64,000 nucleotides of DNA from NCBI GenBank assembly GCA_021018995.1, contig CM037588.1, forward strand, positions 150,865,725-150,929,724, in the 5' to 3' direction. The position numbers were made by a program, and so were the translations under genes. This document shows positions 43,601 to 55,581 of this stretch, piece after piece (position 1 is the stretch's first letter; each line of letters starts with the position of its first letter). The stretch comes from Chloranthus sessilifolius (lineage: Eukaryota > Streptophyta > Magnoliopsida > Chloranthales > Chloranthaceae). Under the pieces are notes generated by a model. The model ran no database searches, was not told the origin of the DNA, and worked only from the letters and a program-made list of their open reading frames with translations.

Positions 43601-43946
43601 GTCAAATAGTTAATCACTAACCAAAATAAAAGGGATAGAAATAAAAGACAAAGATGAGACAAATGAAGAATGTAAGGAGGAAAGAAAATTATAAGGCACA
43701 AATTTGCTGGCAGGGTGTGGTGTACAGACAAACTTGCTACTAGGATGTGGAGTACAGGAGCAAGACCCCCTTATGTAGCGCAATAGGTATGTCAATGTCA
43801 GACACACGAGGCAAAGAAGTTTTACTTTCTTATGGACTTGCCTCTGGGGTTGAAGTTTGGTTCATATTCTGAGAGAGAGTGGGCTAGATTTTCTTCCGTG
43901 TCCTCAGTTAAGGATTTTTCCAAACTTTCCTTTTCCTTGCACCCTT

Positions 43947-44600
43947 TTATCTTTGATTATTTGTTGGAAAGTTTTCTTGAACATATTCTTCTCCATCTCT
44001 TAGCCCATCATTGGGCACATTTATTTGAAGATTTTCATCTTGGCCTTGCAAATACTGATCTTCAATCTCAGACATTCTCTTGTATGGGATGCGACAACAA
44101 CATAGTGCTCTCTTGCTTGCTACTCTCCCCCTAAAGAGCACAATGGGTATTGACAAGGGCATAATAAGGAGAAAACTCAAAGAATCTAATATCCATAGTC
44201 TCAAACCGTTTACAGGACATAGGATCATAACACTTATACCCCTTCTATGATGGGGAATAGCCAATGAAAATACACCGAACAACTTTAGCATCCAATTTAC
44301 ACAACGGATATCAGGTACCTGGGCAAAATACAAACACCGAAATACTCTAGGAAGGACCGAAAAGAGCGATGACGAAGGAGATAACATGCGAAAAGGGAAT
44401 TTGCCTTGAAGGAAAGCAGTTGGCATTCTATTGATTAGAAAATATGCCACGCAAACAACTTTAGTACATTCTTGTTTTGTGACATTCATTTCAATTAAAA
44501 AGGCCCGAGCTACCTCGAGCAAATGACGATTCTTTTTCTCAACTACTCTATTTTGTTGGGGGTATATAGGCAAGTGATGTGCTACTCAATGACATGAACT
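43947..44600 (-). pseudogene. Copia integrase fragment, minus strand
   Basis: A 208-codon open frame with PQQNRVVEKKNRHLLEVARA, FLINRMPTAFLQGKFPF, VPRVFRCLYF-like and YDPV-like landmarks of the Copia integrase core and its C-terminal extension. The catalytic Glu position (…VVEKKNRHLLE) is kept. Upstream, the first part of integrase is cut by the LTR at 44905-45795. It is probably the same element as the RT fragment at 43436. Confidence 0.8.
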
Positions 44601-44904
44601 TGAAGATCAGATGGAAGGTGAGGTGAAGAGGACTCTCTCCTATTATCTTACTGTAACACTTTCACAGATGTGTCAGAATGGTTTTGAACAAGTTTATGAT
44701 TTCGGACGAGATTTTGATCCATGCGTCCAATAGACTTTTTTTTTTTTTGCTGCAAAATGGGATAAGATTTTGTGTCACTTGGATAAATTAGATCAATAAA
44801 ACCTCCATGCAATGTTGCACTATGTGGCTCAAAAGTGAGATGGTAAGGGCGAGGGAAGCCGATCCCTATTGAAAAACATTGCATCAACTACCGAAATTTT
44901 GGTA

Positions 44905-45795
44905 TCCTAGATTTGCCTAGCGATAATATAGAGAATAAATAATAAAAATAAAGCAATCACCACTACAAATAATATTTTTACGTGGAAAACTCAAAAGGAA
45001 AAAATCACGGGATCTATGTCAGATCCATGGCAACAAATACACTATGAGTTCAAGGGTTATAGAAAGTACCGAATGAATGCAGACACACTAGTCCTATCAA
45101 ACCTTCCCAAACCACAACGCTAGATTCCACTACGCGTCCTCATAGATTCCCGATTTGTCGCCTTCAACCACCGAGTCGCACGATGGTTCACTTGTATTTA
45201 GAAGAGCCACAACACCACCTCAGATTCTACCAAGGTCACTCAATTCCACAAGCCAATACACGCTCGAAACCTCAAGCGCAATATTCTTCAGAAAGATAAA
45301 AGCAGAAAAAAGCAGCCTTTGAATCACCTAAGGAGATCTGATCAAAAGTTTTAAAGCCAAAGGTTTTCATCTCTCGAAAGGACGGCTAAGCAATTAGGTT
45401 AAGAGAGAGTTGGAGCATTCTTCAAGGAGTCCGAAAGCAACTATATATATTTATCCCTAAAAACCCTAAAAAGAGATAAATAAGAATACTTTAGATTCGG
45501 AAGCAATCCCATAGTTGACCATAACAAAACTGATGGTCAACCACCAAATCAAAGGTGGTTAACCACGTTTTGTTTCGTGGTCAGCCATCAAAGCTTTGAT
45601 GGTTAACCACAATATAAAACGTGGTCAACTGAGGAGGAAAAGGTTTTTAGAAAAAGGTCTCCTTGAAACAACAAACACTTGTGGATCAATATTAACCAAT
45701 CAAACACCATAGGATCCACAAGTGATAGGTTAAGCTTGGCGACATATGGGAGTGAACTACTAGGTTATCATAGATCGTGACAATCAGATCTAACA
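44905..45795 (-). repeat. 3' LTR of a Sirevirus-like element
   Basis: The upper end is fixed: on the minus strand the polypurine tract AAAGAGGGAGAT directly precedes TGTTAGATC. The body contains a TATATATA promoter-like box (near 45445) and mirrored GGTTAACCAC / GTGGTCAACC words at 45530-45630. The lower end, near 44905, is only estimated from the change of sequence character. Confidence 0.65.
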
Positions 45796-47699
45796 ATCTC
45801 CCTCTTTATCACCATCTATGACAAAACCTAGTTTACAAGGGTATAGCAAAAAAAAAATTACATCAATCATAAAGTAACTACAAATAATCTATATGTCATG
45901 CGAAAAAAATTACAACTCAAAACACTCATCCTAAACCTATGCCACGTTAACCACAAGATGATGTTGCATAGGATGATGTTTAATATCTCCAACCTGTAAT
46001 CTGAAACACTTAAAAAAATAAGTTAGCTCATATCTGAAGTAAATAAGTAAAACACATCATATTATTGTTTGGAGAAGAAACAAATCACATCATATCATTT
46101 CTAAAAACCAAAGTACACTTGCTAAAAACAAAAAAATATTTCATATCACACATACCCCACAGTCATTACTCCCCCTTTTTGTCATAAGGGGACAAAGGAT
46201 AATTTTTCAAGTTAGAGAAACATAAACATAAACTAACAAGAAACAAAAGACTAAATAAGACTATCAAATTTTGTTATAAGCTCTTGAAACCCATTCTTCC
46301 AATCACTTTCCAACTAAGATCAAATATTCATCATTCAAACCTTTAAAAGTTAATTTCAGAATTTGTAAAAATGAAATGAAATCAAGTATGTCATCATCAC
46401 AATCATAAAATTCAAAGAATCATCAATCATGCATATCGAATCAGAAAGGATAATTCTACAATTCATTGAATCTCAAGTGACTAGTAAACAACATACATCG
46501 CACACATATGCCTTCAAAGCAACAAACACTCATCAATCTTATTTATGCAAATTCAAAACTTTCACATATATATAACAAGATAAATGTGATGATGCAATGG
46601 CCAAGGATAATTGTTTCAAACATGAAAAGTGTAAGAAAAAAAATAGGTGGTATAAGGTGAGAAATTTATTTTTTAACCCAACTACATCTTCAAATCATGT
46701 TAATCGTCATTAAATAACAAAGGGAAGTATATAAAATTGTGTAAATCCAAATACCCAAGTGGACTTTCCAATCATTCTACCCAAGAGGATGGTTGCTTTC
46801 TCACTAGACTTGTGTAGGTAGTCATTTTCATCTCTTCCTCATAACTTCTGAATTGAGGAGAATAAAACTTTTGAGCTGCTTTTTTTTTAATTCCATAAAA
46901 AAAATAACGATTAAGTGAAATTTGAGGACGATGACTTCACTCTACAACTGACTCTGTAGCTCTTTTCGCCATTCACTTAGTGATGGCTTTCACACAAGTC
47001 GTCTGTGTAGCCTTTTCCCATTAAAAAAAAAAGTAAGGCTCAAAAAAGGCTAATGGCATAGGTGACACTCAAAATGAATAGATAATCATCCAAAGTTAGA
47101 ACATCACCTTCAAAAAATTTGTCTACTATATGGTGATGGATTAAAAAGTCACAAATGTATGATTTTAAAGGTTAATTGACTAAGATACACATATGCACAC
47201 AATATAATGAAAAGCACCCATGCACTTAAAATTTAATGAATATAAGGAGAGGCCTAACATATACAAATGTGCATGCAAGACAATAGAATTGAGCATATGA
47301 TTATAAATATGACACTCATAAATATTTTTTCTTTTTCTTTTTCTTTTTTTTTTAAATCTTTTCAAAAAAAAAATTTATTTTTTTATTTTTTGTAAAATAA
47401 AAAAATAAAGGAGAAAGCAAAAACCTACTAAGAAACAAAAATAAAGAAGCTCGAATCAAATCGCTCTTCCTGATCCACTTGAGAGTGTATCTAGGAATTG
47501 CAATACCAGTGTAAAAATCGTTTCTCTCAACTTTTCTTAAATTTGACTTCAAATTATGATATTGAGAAACCTTTATGTACCTATTAGAGGTAGGTCTATT
47601 AAAGTGCATATTTTTATTTCTATCATTATGAGCATTTGGGTACCTATTTGGAATATATCTTCCATGAGACCGATTACTCTCCCTTTCTATGAGATTCCT

Positions 47700-48224
47700 T
47701 CCAATCACTGGGAATTGATATATATCCCTTCTAATAGCACGGTTAGAAATAATGTGCCCTTGTCTACCACAATAGAAGCACCTAGGGACTTTTCTTTCAA
47801 CAGTTTTTGGAACTTCAAGTATATTCATAATTGGCTTTGGATTGGTTTTAGGCGGCTTAGAGGAAGAAGTACCGACATATCCAAGACCACCCTTATTAGT
47901 TCTTGACTTTCCAATGCCAAGCAAATTTTCAATCTTTTCTTCACCCTTGCAAAAGCTAGTGAACTTTGAGGTTGATGAGGCTAGTTCACTTTTTAACTTC
48001 TCATTTTCAATGGTGAGGACCTTAAAATTCTCATGATGCTCTTAACATTCATTTTCAAGAACCCTAACTTTGTCTTGGAGAGATCTCATAGTTCTTTCTT
48101 ATTTCTCCTTGACAAGTTTAAGTTCCTCAACCTCAGACTTTAGAGAAGAGTTAACACTTTTCAACTTGGATATTTCTTTTAATTGCTTACCCTTCATTTT
48201 GATCAATTTCATCCACTCGAGGTA
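47700..48224 (-). pseudogene. Sirevirus gag, coiled-coil and C-terminal knuckle part
   Basis: Minus-strand sequence reads EWMKLIKMKGKQLKEISKLK and on into a Glu/Lys/Leu heptad-rich region. LLGIGKSRTNKGGLGYVGTS follows, then CFYCGRQGHIISN. This order (coiled coil, GLGY, CCHC) is typical of Sirevirus gag-pol. The last Cys of the knuckle is absent and in-frame stops are present. Confidence 0.8.
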
Positions 48225-48229
48225 TAACT

Positions 48230-49193
48230 TGTTATATTTATTATTAATATAATAAATATTTTAATAATTTAAAGAAAATAAAACTTTATTTGATTTCTTA
48301 GTTTTGGGTTGGGTTTTTAGGCAATAGTTATTCTCAAGTTTTATATGCAAATGAATAGTCCCACATTGGTAAAAATTAAAAGTGCTTAGGCTATATATAG
48401 AACCTTTCACCTTCTATTATTGTTTAACAATAATAAGAGAAGAGTGTGCCTAGCGGCGAGTCAGCGTGTCATACACACAGGCGCGTCTTGGCGTGATTAC
48501 GCTTAGGGTGCATTACGCTTTAGGCGCGACGACTTTGCACTTCGCGCGACGCGCGATCGTCGCAAGGAGAGGTTTGAATTTTGACCAGTGCATCCAACGG
48601 TCCGATTATTCGTAATGGGCTGCCTAATGGGTCACTATTCAACGGGTCAATTCGGTCTATTGGGCCAAACGGATTGGTCAAATATTGACCGTTGGACCTA
48701 ACTGCTTTTACAACCGCTTATAAAGGTGTATAACCGTCAATTTGAATTCAAAAGTTACAACCTTTCATGCAGCCGTTGGATGTTGCGGTTGAGATCTTTG
48801 AAAGATCTGAGCCGTCCAAAATATGACTGTTGGTCCAACAGTCATATTAAAATTTCTATATAAGGAGGCCTTAGGACACAGATTGAAACACTCTGAAATC
48901 CATCGGAATCCTTGCATAAAACTTGAGAATTCCTCTTGCTATCTTCTTTTGGTGGTACTCCATCGGATTGAGTTTTCTGGGGCGATCCTCTACTATTGCA
49001 AAGTAACGGATCGCATCCAAGAGATTGGGCTCGTTGTATCCTGGAAACGTCTCGCTGGAACCCTTTTGCAAACTCGAAGATTTACTCGAGTAGGGAGCGA
49101 ATAGCGTTTTAAAGACAACGATTACGTGCCTCGAGTCCAATTCTCTTGCCCTTTTCATCATTTTCGGATTTCTGTTCTCTGTAATATCTAACA
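48230..49193. mobile_element. Solo LTR, 964 bp, TSD TAACT, inside gag
   Basis: Starts TGTTATATTTATT and ends GTAATATCTAACA, with perfect TAACT duplications (48225-48229, 49194-49198). A TATATATAG promoter-like box (about 48392-48400) and a GCGCGAC-rich stretch (48470-48560) are inside. Gag reading ends at AYGEL on one side and resumes with EEWMKLI on the other, confirming the insertion. The LTR probably reads on the plus strand. Confidence 0.85.
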
Positions 49194-50096
49194 TAACTCA
49201 CCATAGGCTTCATTAATGTCACAAACCTCTTCTTCAAAATTAGATGCCTCCATCACAATAACAATATTATCTTCCTCAACTAAATTAGAAGATGAGGCAT
49301 TAGGATGTTGAATAGTGACAACGAAAGCCCTTAATCCATACTCAATCGGAGAGGATTCATCATTGGATGAGTTCTCATGATCATCAGACTCTTGAGTGGC
49401 CATAATTTCTTTGGATTTGTCTTTAAATTTCTTCCTATTATCACAATCCGCGGCAACATGTCCAAAACCATGGCACTTAAAACACTGAGTGTCTTCAAGA
49501 GCCTCTTTCAAGGGCTTTTTCTCATATGAATTTCCTTTGTCAAACTTTTTAGGAGAGTTCTTCTTACTTGTGTATAATTTCTTGAATTTTTTAACAAGCT
49601 AAGTGAAATCTTCAGAATCGCCATTGTCACTATCAGTTTCAGTTTCAATCTTGGACGATCTGAAGGCAATGGTTTTAGTCTTATGAATATCCTCAATTTT
49701 ATATTCATAAGTCTGGAGAGACCCAACAAGTCTATCTAAGTTAATACTTTCAATTTCCTTACTTTTAACAATGATGGTGACTTTGGACCTAAACCGCTTA
49801 GGAAGCGATTGTAGAATTTTACGAACAATCTTGGAGTTAGAGATGGGTTCTTTAAGATTGAAGGAACCATTAACAATGTCATTAACTCTGATGTAGAAAT
49901 CAGAGAAATTCTCATCCTCTTCCATGTGGAGATTTTCAAATTGTGAGGTGAGCATCTGAAGCTTAGACAACTTCATTTGTTGAGTTCCTTCGTAGGTAGT
50001 CTCAAGGATCTTCCAAGCACCCTTGGCTATCTCACAAGTACTAATCCTATGAAACTCGGATACAGTAACAGCACTAAAAAGTGTATTAAGGGCTTT
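49188..50096 (-). pseudogene. Sirevirus gag, N-terminal domain and first zinc knuckle
   Basis: The UBN2-type gag core is well preserved: MKLSKLQMLTSQFENLHM, DFYIRVNDIVNGSFNLKEP, KIVRKILQSLPKRFRSKVT and GSLQTYEYKI. It is followed, after a frame change near 49599, by the knuckle CFKCHGFGHVAADC (49443-49484) with all ligands present. An acidic linker then leads toward the coiled coil. The 5' part of gag beyond 50097 is missing. Confidence 0.85.
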
Positions 50097-52433
50097 TGTA
50101 ACAGCCCGGATTTCGGCACCCCGAAACCCACACCATCGGTACAGCCCTCATGGGTCATACCTCATATGTCACACGGAACACCTGGTACAACCGCACATGA
50201 AGCGGAACAAAGCACAAACTAAAACAAGTAGAGCGGTAACAAGGAATAAATTTTCATTTCACGTAAGATAGCCCAAAAGATTTTCAAAAGACGGCTCAAT
50301 CCTCATACCAATCGCATGAACAAAAGAACCGAACCGAATCATCCGTGACACGCCAAAAGTCACACGAAAATGGTTCGCCAAAAAGAATAAAGGATTCCAA
50401 AGTAAATGACTTCTTACAGAACATAAATGGCTGGATGCACCAAGCCTTACAATTAATCTCACAAAAACACAAAGCGGCACAGTAAATCTACTAGAAGAAC
50501 TCCTCTAGAGGTTGCTCTATCTCCTCCTCGGGAACGTACTCCGAATCTTCTAAATCTAGATCCCCCTCAGAGATCTCCAAACCTGTGACGAATAGTCGAA
50601 GGGTGAGCTACATCATAGCTCAGTAAGGAAAAACAATAGCAGATATATTCTCTAACATCACACATATCTTTCATGACATATTTCAATGCGTAGAAATCAC
50701 AATTTAAAAACATTGCATTATCTCAAAATGAATAGCTGGTGCTTAGAGTCAAACACTTTGATCATAATCTCTAAAACACACACTTAGAACACACACACTT
50801 AAATCGATTACTTAAATAGTTCCTCGAGCATGTATAGCCTCGAGCCCTTGATGGAATACCCACCATCGCCGTTCACATAAATCATTGCACAATGCCCAAG
50901 TACCTTTGTATTAGGTGACTTGTGCCGAACGAAGTATTTTCACTGTTGGAAATCAAAGAACGGATGTCCCGCCATACCGGTACACAATTTCTATCGGATA
51001 TCCCGCTGAGTCGGTTACGGTTATCCCGCCGTGTCAGTTGAGTATTCACAATTAAACCTTAAATCAACTGTGCAAAAGTTTTCATATAGTTTATCACCGT
51101 GAGTTTGTGCTAATCATAGTAGTTTAAACTTCTCAAATGTTCCATATAAATACTTAATCACATGGCTTTCGATGTCACACACACAATGATTTGCATCCTT
51201 TTGATGTCACACACGTCACACACACATAGAGTTCTTCTCTTAGTGATCATACCTACTAACTTCATATGTTCAAAAGGTATGAATGAATCTTGCTATTTCA
51301 AAAGCAAAAGTCAGAAAGCAAACATTTTTATATCTCATCACTACACACATGCTAGCTGAAATCGAATACATATGCTAAAGAGTTTTTCCTACCTTAATGA
51401 AGTCACACAAAAGGTTCAACCATATATATATCTCATGAGTCTCCATACATATCCACGCGTCAATCCTATAAGCAAAATATCCAAACATCCCATAAGAATG
51501 CTTAAAAGACTCTAAGGTATACATTGCTAAAGAATTCAAAGCAAAAGAACACACATATGTACTCTGTTCCTCGCGCGAGTGAGCTCTGAAGCTCGGGCGC
51601 GCGAGCCTAAAAGTGTCATTTTCTCACGCGACCGATATAACATTCAATTATCTGAAGAGTCCCGCTCGAGCGAGACATATTTCACTTAAGTCCTCACGCG
51701 AGCGAGACACAAGACCCTCACAGACTTACTTAAGTCTTCATGAGGCTCCCCAAGCCTTCTCTCTAGTTCTCGCACGAGCGAGCTCTGAAGCTCGTGTGCA
51801 CGAGGACCAGAGATATCCATGTATGAGTTTTCTCTTCAACTCGATCTACACTAATTCACAACCATATTCCTCATACATCATGATGAACAATAAATGACCC
51901 ATTATAAATACAATGAGCATTGATTTCATACCTTAAACATGATGATCCCTCCATAGATCGGATTTTCTCCCTTTGGAGAAATAAAAAGGGTTTCAAAACT
52001 CAAAACACCCACGCCTTTAAACTGAGCCCACCGATCACAACGAAGTCATAAAAATCGTGTTGCTCAAGTCCTCACACACACTTGCACAACTTCTCTTGCA
52101 ACCTCTTGGATCTAATCACATGGATTCAACAAATCCCTTCTATTTCTTCTTAAAACCCTCTTTCTCCTTTCTTTCCTTTTCTCTACTTCTCAACAACTCA
52201 AACAAGGAAAAAGAACTCACGTGTGAGACCCCCTTATCCTATTAGTTGAGTTTGCTTATATATTAAACACATACACCTAAGACACATATTAGTTTATTCA
52301 CTAACACCCTACGGTGTTAGACACATACACACAAGGTGTGTAATTTGTATGGGTTCAGTTGTGAACCACACACACATACAACCTGTACACACACAATTGA
52401 CTTATACGGGTTACAAAAATTGGGGTTATTACA
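50097..52433 (-). repeat. Ty3-type LTR, about 2.3 kb
   Basis: On the minus strand it starts TGTAATAACCCC at 52433 and ends CGGGCTGTTACA at 50097. The polypurine-like tract TTTTGTAAGGTGGGTTGAA and the typical TTTCGAGGATGAAAATTTT lie just upstream (52434-52470). It is therefore a 3' LTR with a short piece of interior attached. It contains an acidic-coding block preceded by an acceptor-like CAG (about 50500-50590), a feature shared with the LARD LTRs. Repeated CGCGCGAG/CTCGCGCG words occur at 51570-51810. No 5' LTR is seen. Confidence 0.75.
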
Positions 52434-52570
52434 TTCAACCCACCTTACAAAATTTTCATCCTCGAAAATTGCAATAAGTCACGATCACAATGTATGGTTA
52501 TGTAGACATCCAAATTTGGCCCAAGGCCCGATCGAAACACATTTCGAGAGAGGCGCGTCACCGAGCTTTT
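52434..52570 (-). other. Interior end of the Ty3 element above
   Basis: About 40 bp of recognisable PPT region, then sequence without recognisable coding. The junction with the next LTR lies near 52570. Confidence 0.5.
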
Positions 52571-54153
52571 GATGGCATGTAAGGTACCCTTAGGAAGCCT
52601 TTCAAACCTCTAGGAATCACCCTAGATCCCTTAGGAACCTCTCCGAACCCTTAGAAAATAATCCCGTTTTGGACCCGAACCTAGCTTTCCCAAGCAATGG
52701 ATGAAGGATGGTGCACCAGGACTAGCTACGACCTTTTACTGTAATAGAATCTCATACCATTGAAAAGTAGAAGTCGCCAATTTCCAACGGTACAAGAATC
52801 ACCCCAATCGGAGCTGTGTACGCAAAGATATGGCGGTTCGAACCCGAGAGGCAAGGAGGTAACATCAAGTGAACCCCCTTAGAGATTTGGCGCAACGAAT
52901 AGGTGCGCCAGGCCATTTCTCCCCATAAATGGCTTGGCGTAACTAATAGTTGTGGCAGTTACAAGTAAGCTTGGTGAACTATTAGTTGCGCCAAGCCATC
53001 TCCCCCCAGATTAATCTTGGCGCAACTAATAGTTGCGCCAGCATTAAGGTGGACCCCACCTCGGGGAGCCAACTTTTAGGCACTGTGCATGTACTATTTT
53101 ACTATGTATATGCTTGGCGCACCTAATAATTGTGTCAGGCATATGAACAATAACCCCTGATTTCTGCCCCGAAAATCAAGATTGGGGTTTGACTTGTTAA
53201 CCATTTTGACCTTTGGGGTGTGTTTTGTTGGTTCTGTTGCACCCATTTACTACCTATGTGCAACCCCTTAAGTGATTTAAAGCTTCATCCAATCATCCAT
53301 CATTGGAGCACCTCTTCACATATTTCAAGGCTCCAAAAACTTTAGGAAATCTTAGATGCTAGATTATCTAATTCCTAATCTTGCTTAGCCTCTAAGTAGC
53401 CTCCTAACCCACCCTTTTCCTATAAATAGAACCCCCCCTCCCCTTAGATTAAAGGTTGAGAAAATTACCTAAGAGAGAAAAAGCTTAAAGTGAGAAGATC
53501 TTTCTCCCTTTAATGCACCATTGCTCATACAAATTTCAGAATTGATAAACCTCCTTCCAAGCCTTACCTTTCATAAAAAGCCTCTAAGTTAGGTGTGCAC
53601 TATCCATTTGCCTTCCCTCTCTACCTCTTAGCTAACAAGCCTTAGAGGTTAGAACCCCTTTTTCCATCATTCAAGCTTTCAAAAGCTCATCAAAGCAAGC
53701 CAACGCAAGGCTCCTCAGCGGTGCAACAAGGGCCCTAGAGCTCCGGCTCTCCCCTCTATTCCTCTACCTTCTCGATCATTCCTCCATCCTCCCATTTGTC
53801 CATTACGCCGCCAAATTTTTGGTAGGAACGGAGGGGTACAAATAGGATTTAAGACCCATTTGAGCAAGAGGAAGCTATTTTCTTTTCTTTTACATTATTT
53901 TTGTTTTGGCCATTAGTAGAGACCGGGTTAAGCGGGTTGATTGGGTGCCTAATACCTTCTCAATCGATAATTGAAGCCCCTACTCAAGAACCTTTGGTAC
54001 AAATCGAATTCAGAGTCATATTTGTGACGCTTCGGTGCTTATAAAAATGATCTAAGTTTTTTGGGACAATAAAAGCTCCGGGTGGCAACTCTATATTTTT
54101 GTTAGCGAGCGTATACCCGCGACGAGATCGTCAAAAAATCTCACGATTGTACA
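52571..54153 (+). repeat. 5' LTR of the TAT/Ogre-like element
   Basis: The right end TCACGATTGTACA is fixed by the primer site that follows. The left end is estimated. It contains a TATAAATAGA promoter box (about 53421-53430) followed by a C-rich transcript start region, and five copies of the 23-bp inverted-repeat motif at 52888-53137. Confidence 0.6.
52888..53137. repeat. Five copies of a 23-bp inverted-repeat motif (LTR cluster)
   Basis: The motif has 11-base arms, TGGCGCAACTA and its complement, around one base. Copies start at 52888, 52935, 52972, 53018 and 53115. The one at 53018 is perfect; the others have one to six changes. Orientation is palindromic, so each can form a short hairpin. 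Confidence 0.85.
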
Positions 54154-54155
54154 GA

Positions 54156-54173
54156 TGGCGACTCTACTAAGGA
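54156..54173 (+). other. Primer-binding site, tRNA-Arg-like
   Basis: TGGCGACTCTACTAAGGA lies two bases after the LTR end. It resembles the TGGCGACTC-type primer sites of Ogre/TAT elements, which are reported to use tRNA-Arg. The tRNA assignment is from family knowledge, not computed. Confidence 0.65.
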
Positions 54174-54279
54174 GTAGCTTGTAGAGCTTCCCCTTGAACT
54201 TGGCCTCTTTATTTTTTATTTTACTAACCTTTTTATTTTTACTCACCCCTCCGATTAAGTCATTTTACTTACCCCTACT

Positions 54280-54480
54280 TTTACGTCATTTACGAGCCTT
54301 AGCCGATTGGCGGGCCTATATACATGCGCATTATCTTTTAATTTTCTTTACTTTTCCGTCATTTTAGTGCATTAGCTGATTGGCAGGCCTACTTGCGCAT
54401 TGTCTTTTAATTTTCTTTAAATTTCCGTCATTTAAAGTGCCTTAGCCGATTGACGGGACTACTTGTGCAAACATATCCTA
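54280..54480. repeat. Tandem repeats of about 65-80 bp (three units)
   Basis: The phrase TTAGC(C/T)GATTGGC.GG.CTA followed by GCGCATT.TCTTTTAATTTTC and TTCCGTCATTT recurs from about 54297, 54370 and 54432. It belongs to the untranslated leader of the Ogre-like element. Confidence 0.75.
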
Positions 54481-54976
54481 ACAATGGATGCTGGCTCGTA
54501 GTGGCTGCACGGGATCATCACCCCCGATCTTTGAACTAAAGAAAACTTTCATGAAAAAAAAAAGAAGCTCTGAAAAAAATTAAAATTGACCCAAGATAGG
54601 GAACTTAATCAATTTGTTTTTACGGGGTAGATTTTTAAAGGGTTGGGTTTAGGCACACATACAACCACCCGGGTCTTAGTATGACGGCAGCCCCCAGTGG
54701 TGATGATTCAAAAAAGTCTCAGCCCACTTAGTATCCGAGAAGGCACTTGTGCTGGAGGTATATCGGGTGAGTCACCTATTCCTACAAGTTTAAAAGCCGT
54801 TGGGGAGCGTGCTAGCGAGTTATACCGAACTCAAACCCTTAGGTTCGGTGAGGAGAGAATGATTCACTAAAAAATCAGTTAGTTCTCGGAAGCCCAGCTT
54901 CCACAAAAAATCAGTTTAGAGACCAATTTCGAACTAAACTTGTTGTTGCCAAACAAACTGGAGAGCCATATTGCTC

Positions 54977-55093
54977 TGGCGCAACTATTAGTTGCACTAA
55001 TGCAAAATGCCCCAACAGTACACTGGCGCAACTGATAGTTGCGCCAGCTTTAAATTTGGGATTTTTACTCTGGCACATGTATTAGTTGCGCCA
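54977..55093. repeat. Three copies of the 23-bp inverted-repeat motif (leader cluster)
   Basis: Copies start at 54977, 55024 and 55071, exactly 47 bases apart. The one at 55024 has only its centre changed. Spacing and recurrence differ from the LTR cluster, where distances are 37-97 bases. Confidence 0.85.
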
Positions 55094-55581
55094 GTTTAGT
55101 TCTGAACAGCAATAGTTTGGATATGTGGCCTTTTCCACATACTGAGTCCCCCGATTAGTGTCTTAGTGCCTTTGTTTGGACCCCGCCACCTCCAACACCT
55201 AATATGCCCCCACCGGTCAAAAGAAAGTAACTTCTTTTTTACTCATTTCGAAGGATCGGGTCATTTGCCTCGATTTTTGTGCCTTTAATAGATCAAAGGT
55301 CTTCCTTTAATTCTTCCGAAGTACTTCGGAATCATTGCCGCGGGTCCTAAATTAGGATACAAAAGCCACCCGAGAAGGGAATTCCAAGGCCTCGGAACCT
55401 TTATTTTTATAAAAAAATCTTTCTAAAAATATTAAAAAATAAAAAAACCTAAAAAATAGAGTTCTTATAGTGCCAGCACAACGGTATCATCTTGCCCTCC
55501 ATCGTCTCGTAGGGGAAGAAGGAGGAAAGTTTTCGAGCCTTATCCAAGGCACCCATACCCGACCCGATACCGAGACATGTC

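Larger units (their letters stand above)
45796..50096 (-). mobile_element. Sirevirus-like Copia element with gag but no recognisable pol
   Basis: Gag coding sequence occupies about 47740-50096, split by a solo LTR at 48230-49193. Between the second zinc-knuckle region (47740) and the 3' LTR (45795) lie about 1.9 kb of AT-rich sequence in which I can read no protease, integrase or RT. The PPT next to the LTR, AAAGAGGGAGAT, is typical of Sireviruses. The 5' LTR is not seen; gag is cut at 50097 by another LTR. Confidence 0.7.

Noticed and set aside
48823..49194. Overlapping open frames of 93 and 107 codons
   Set aside because: They lie in the solo LTR at 48230-49193 and show no known domain.
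52888..53137. CRISPR-like array
   Set aside because: The repeats are palindromic, unevenly spaced and degenerate, and this is a plant nuclear retrotransposon LTR; no cas-like gene exists in the window.
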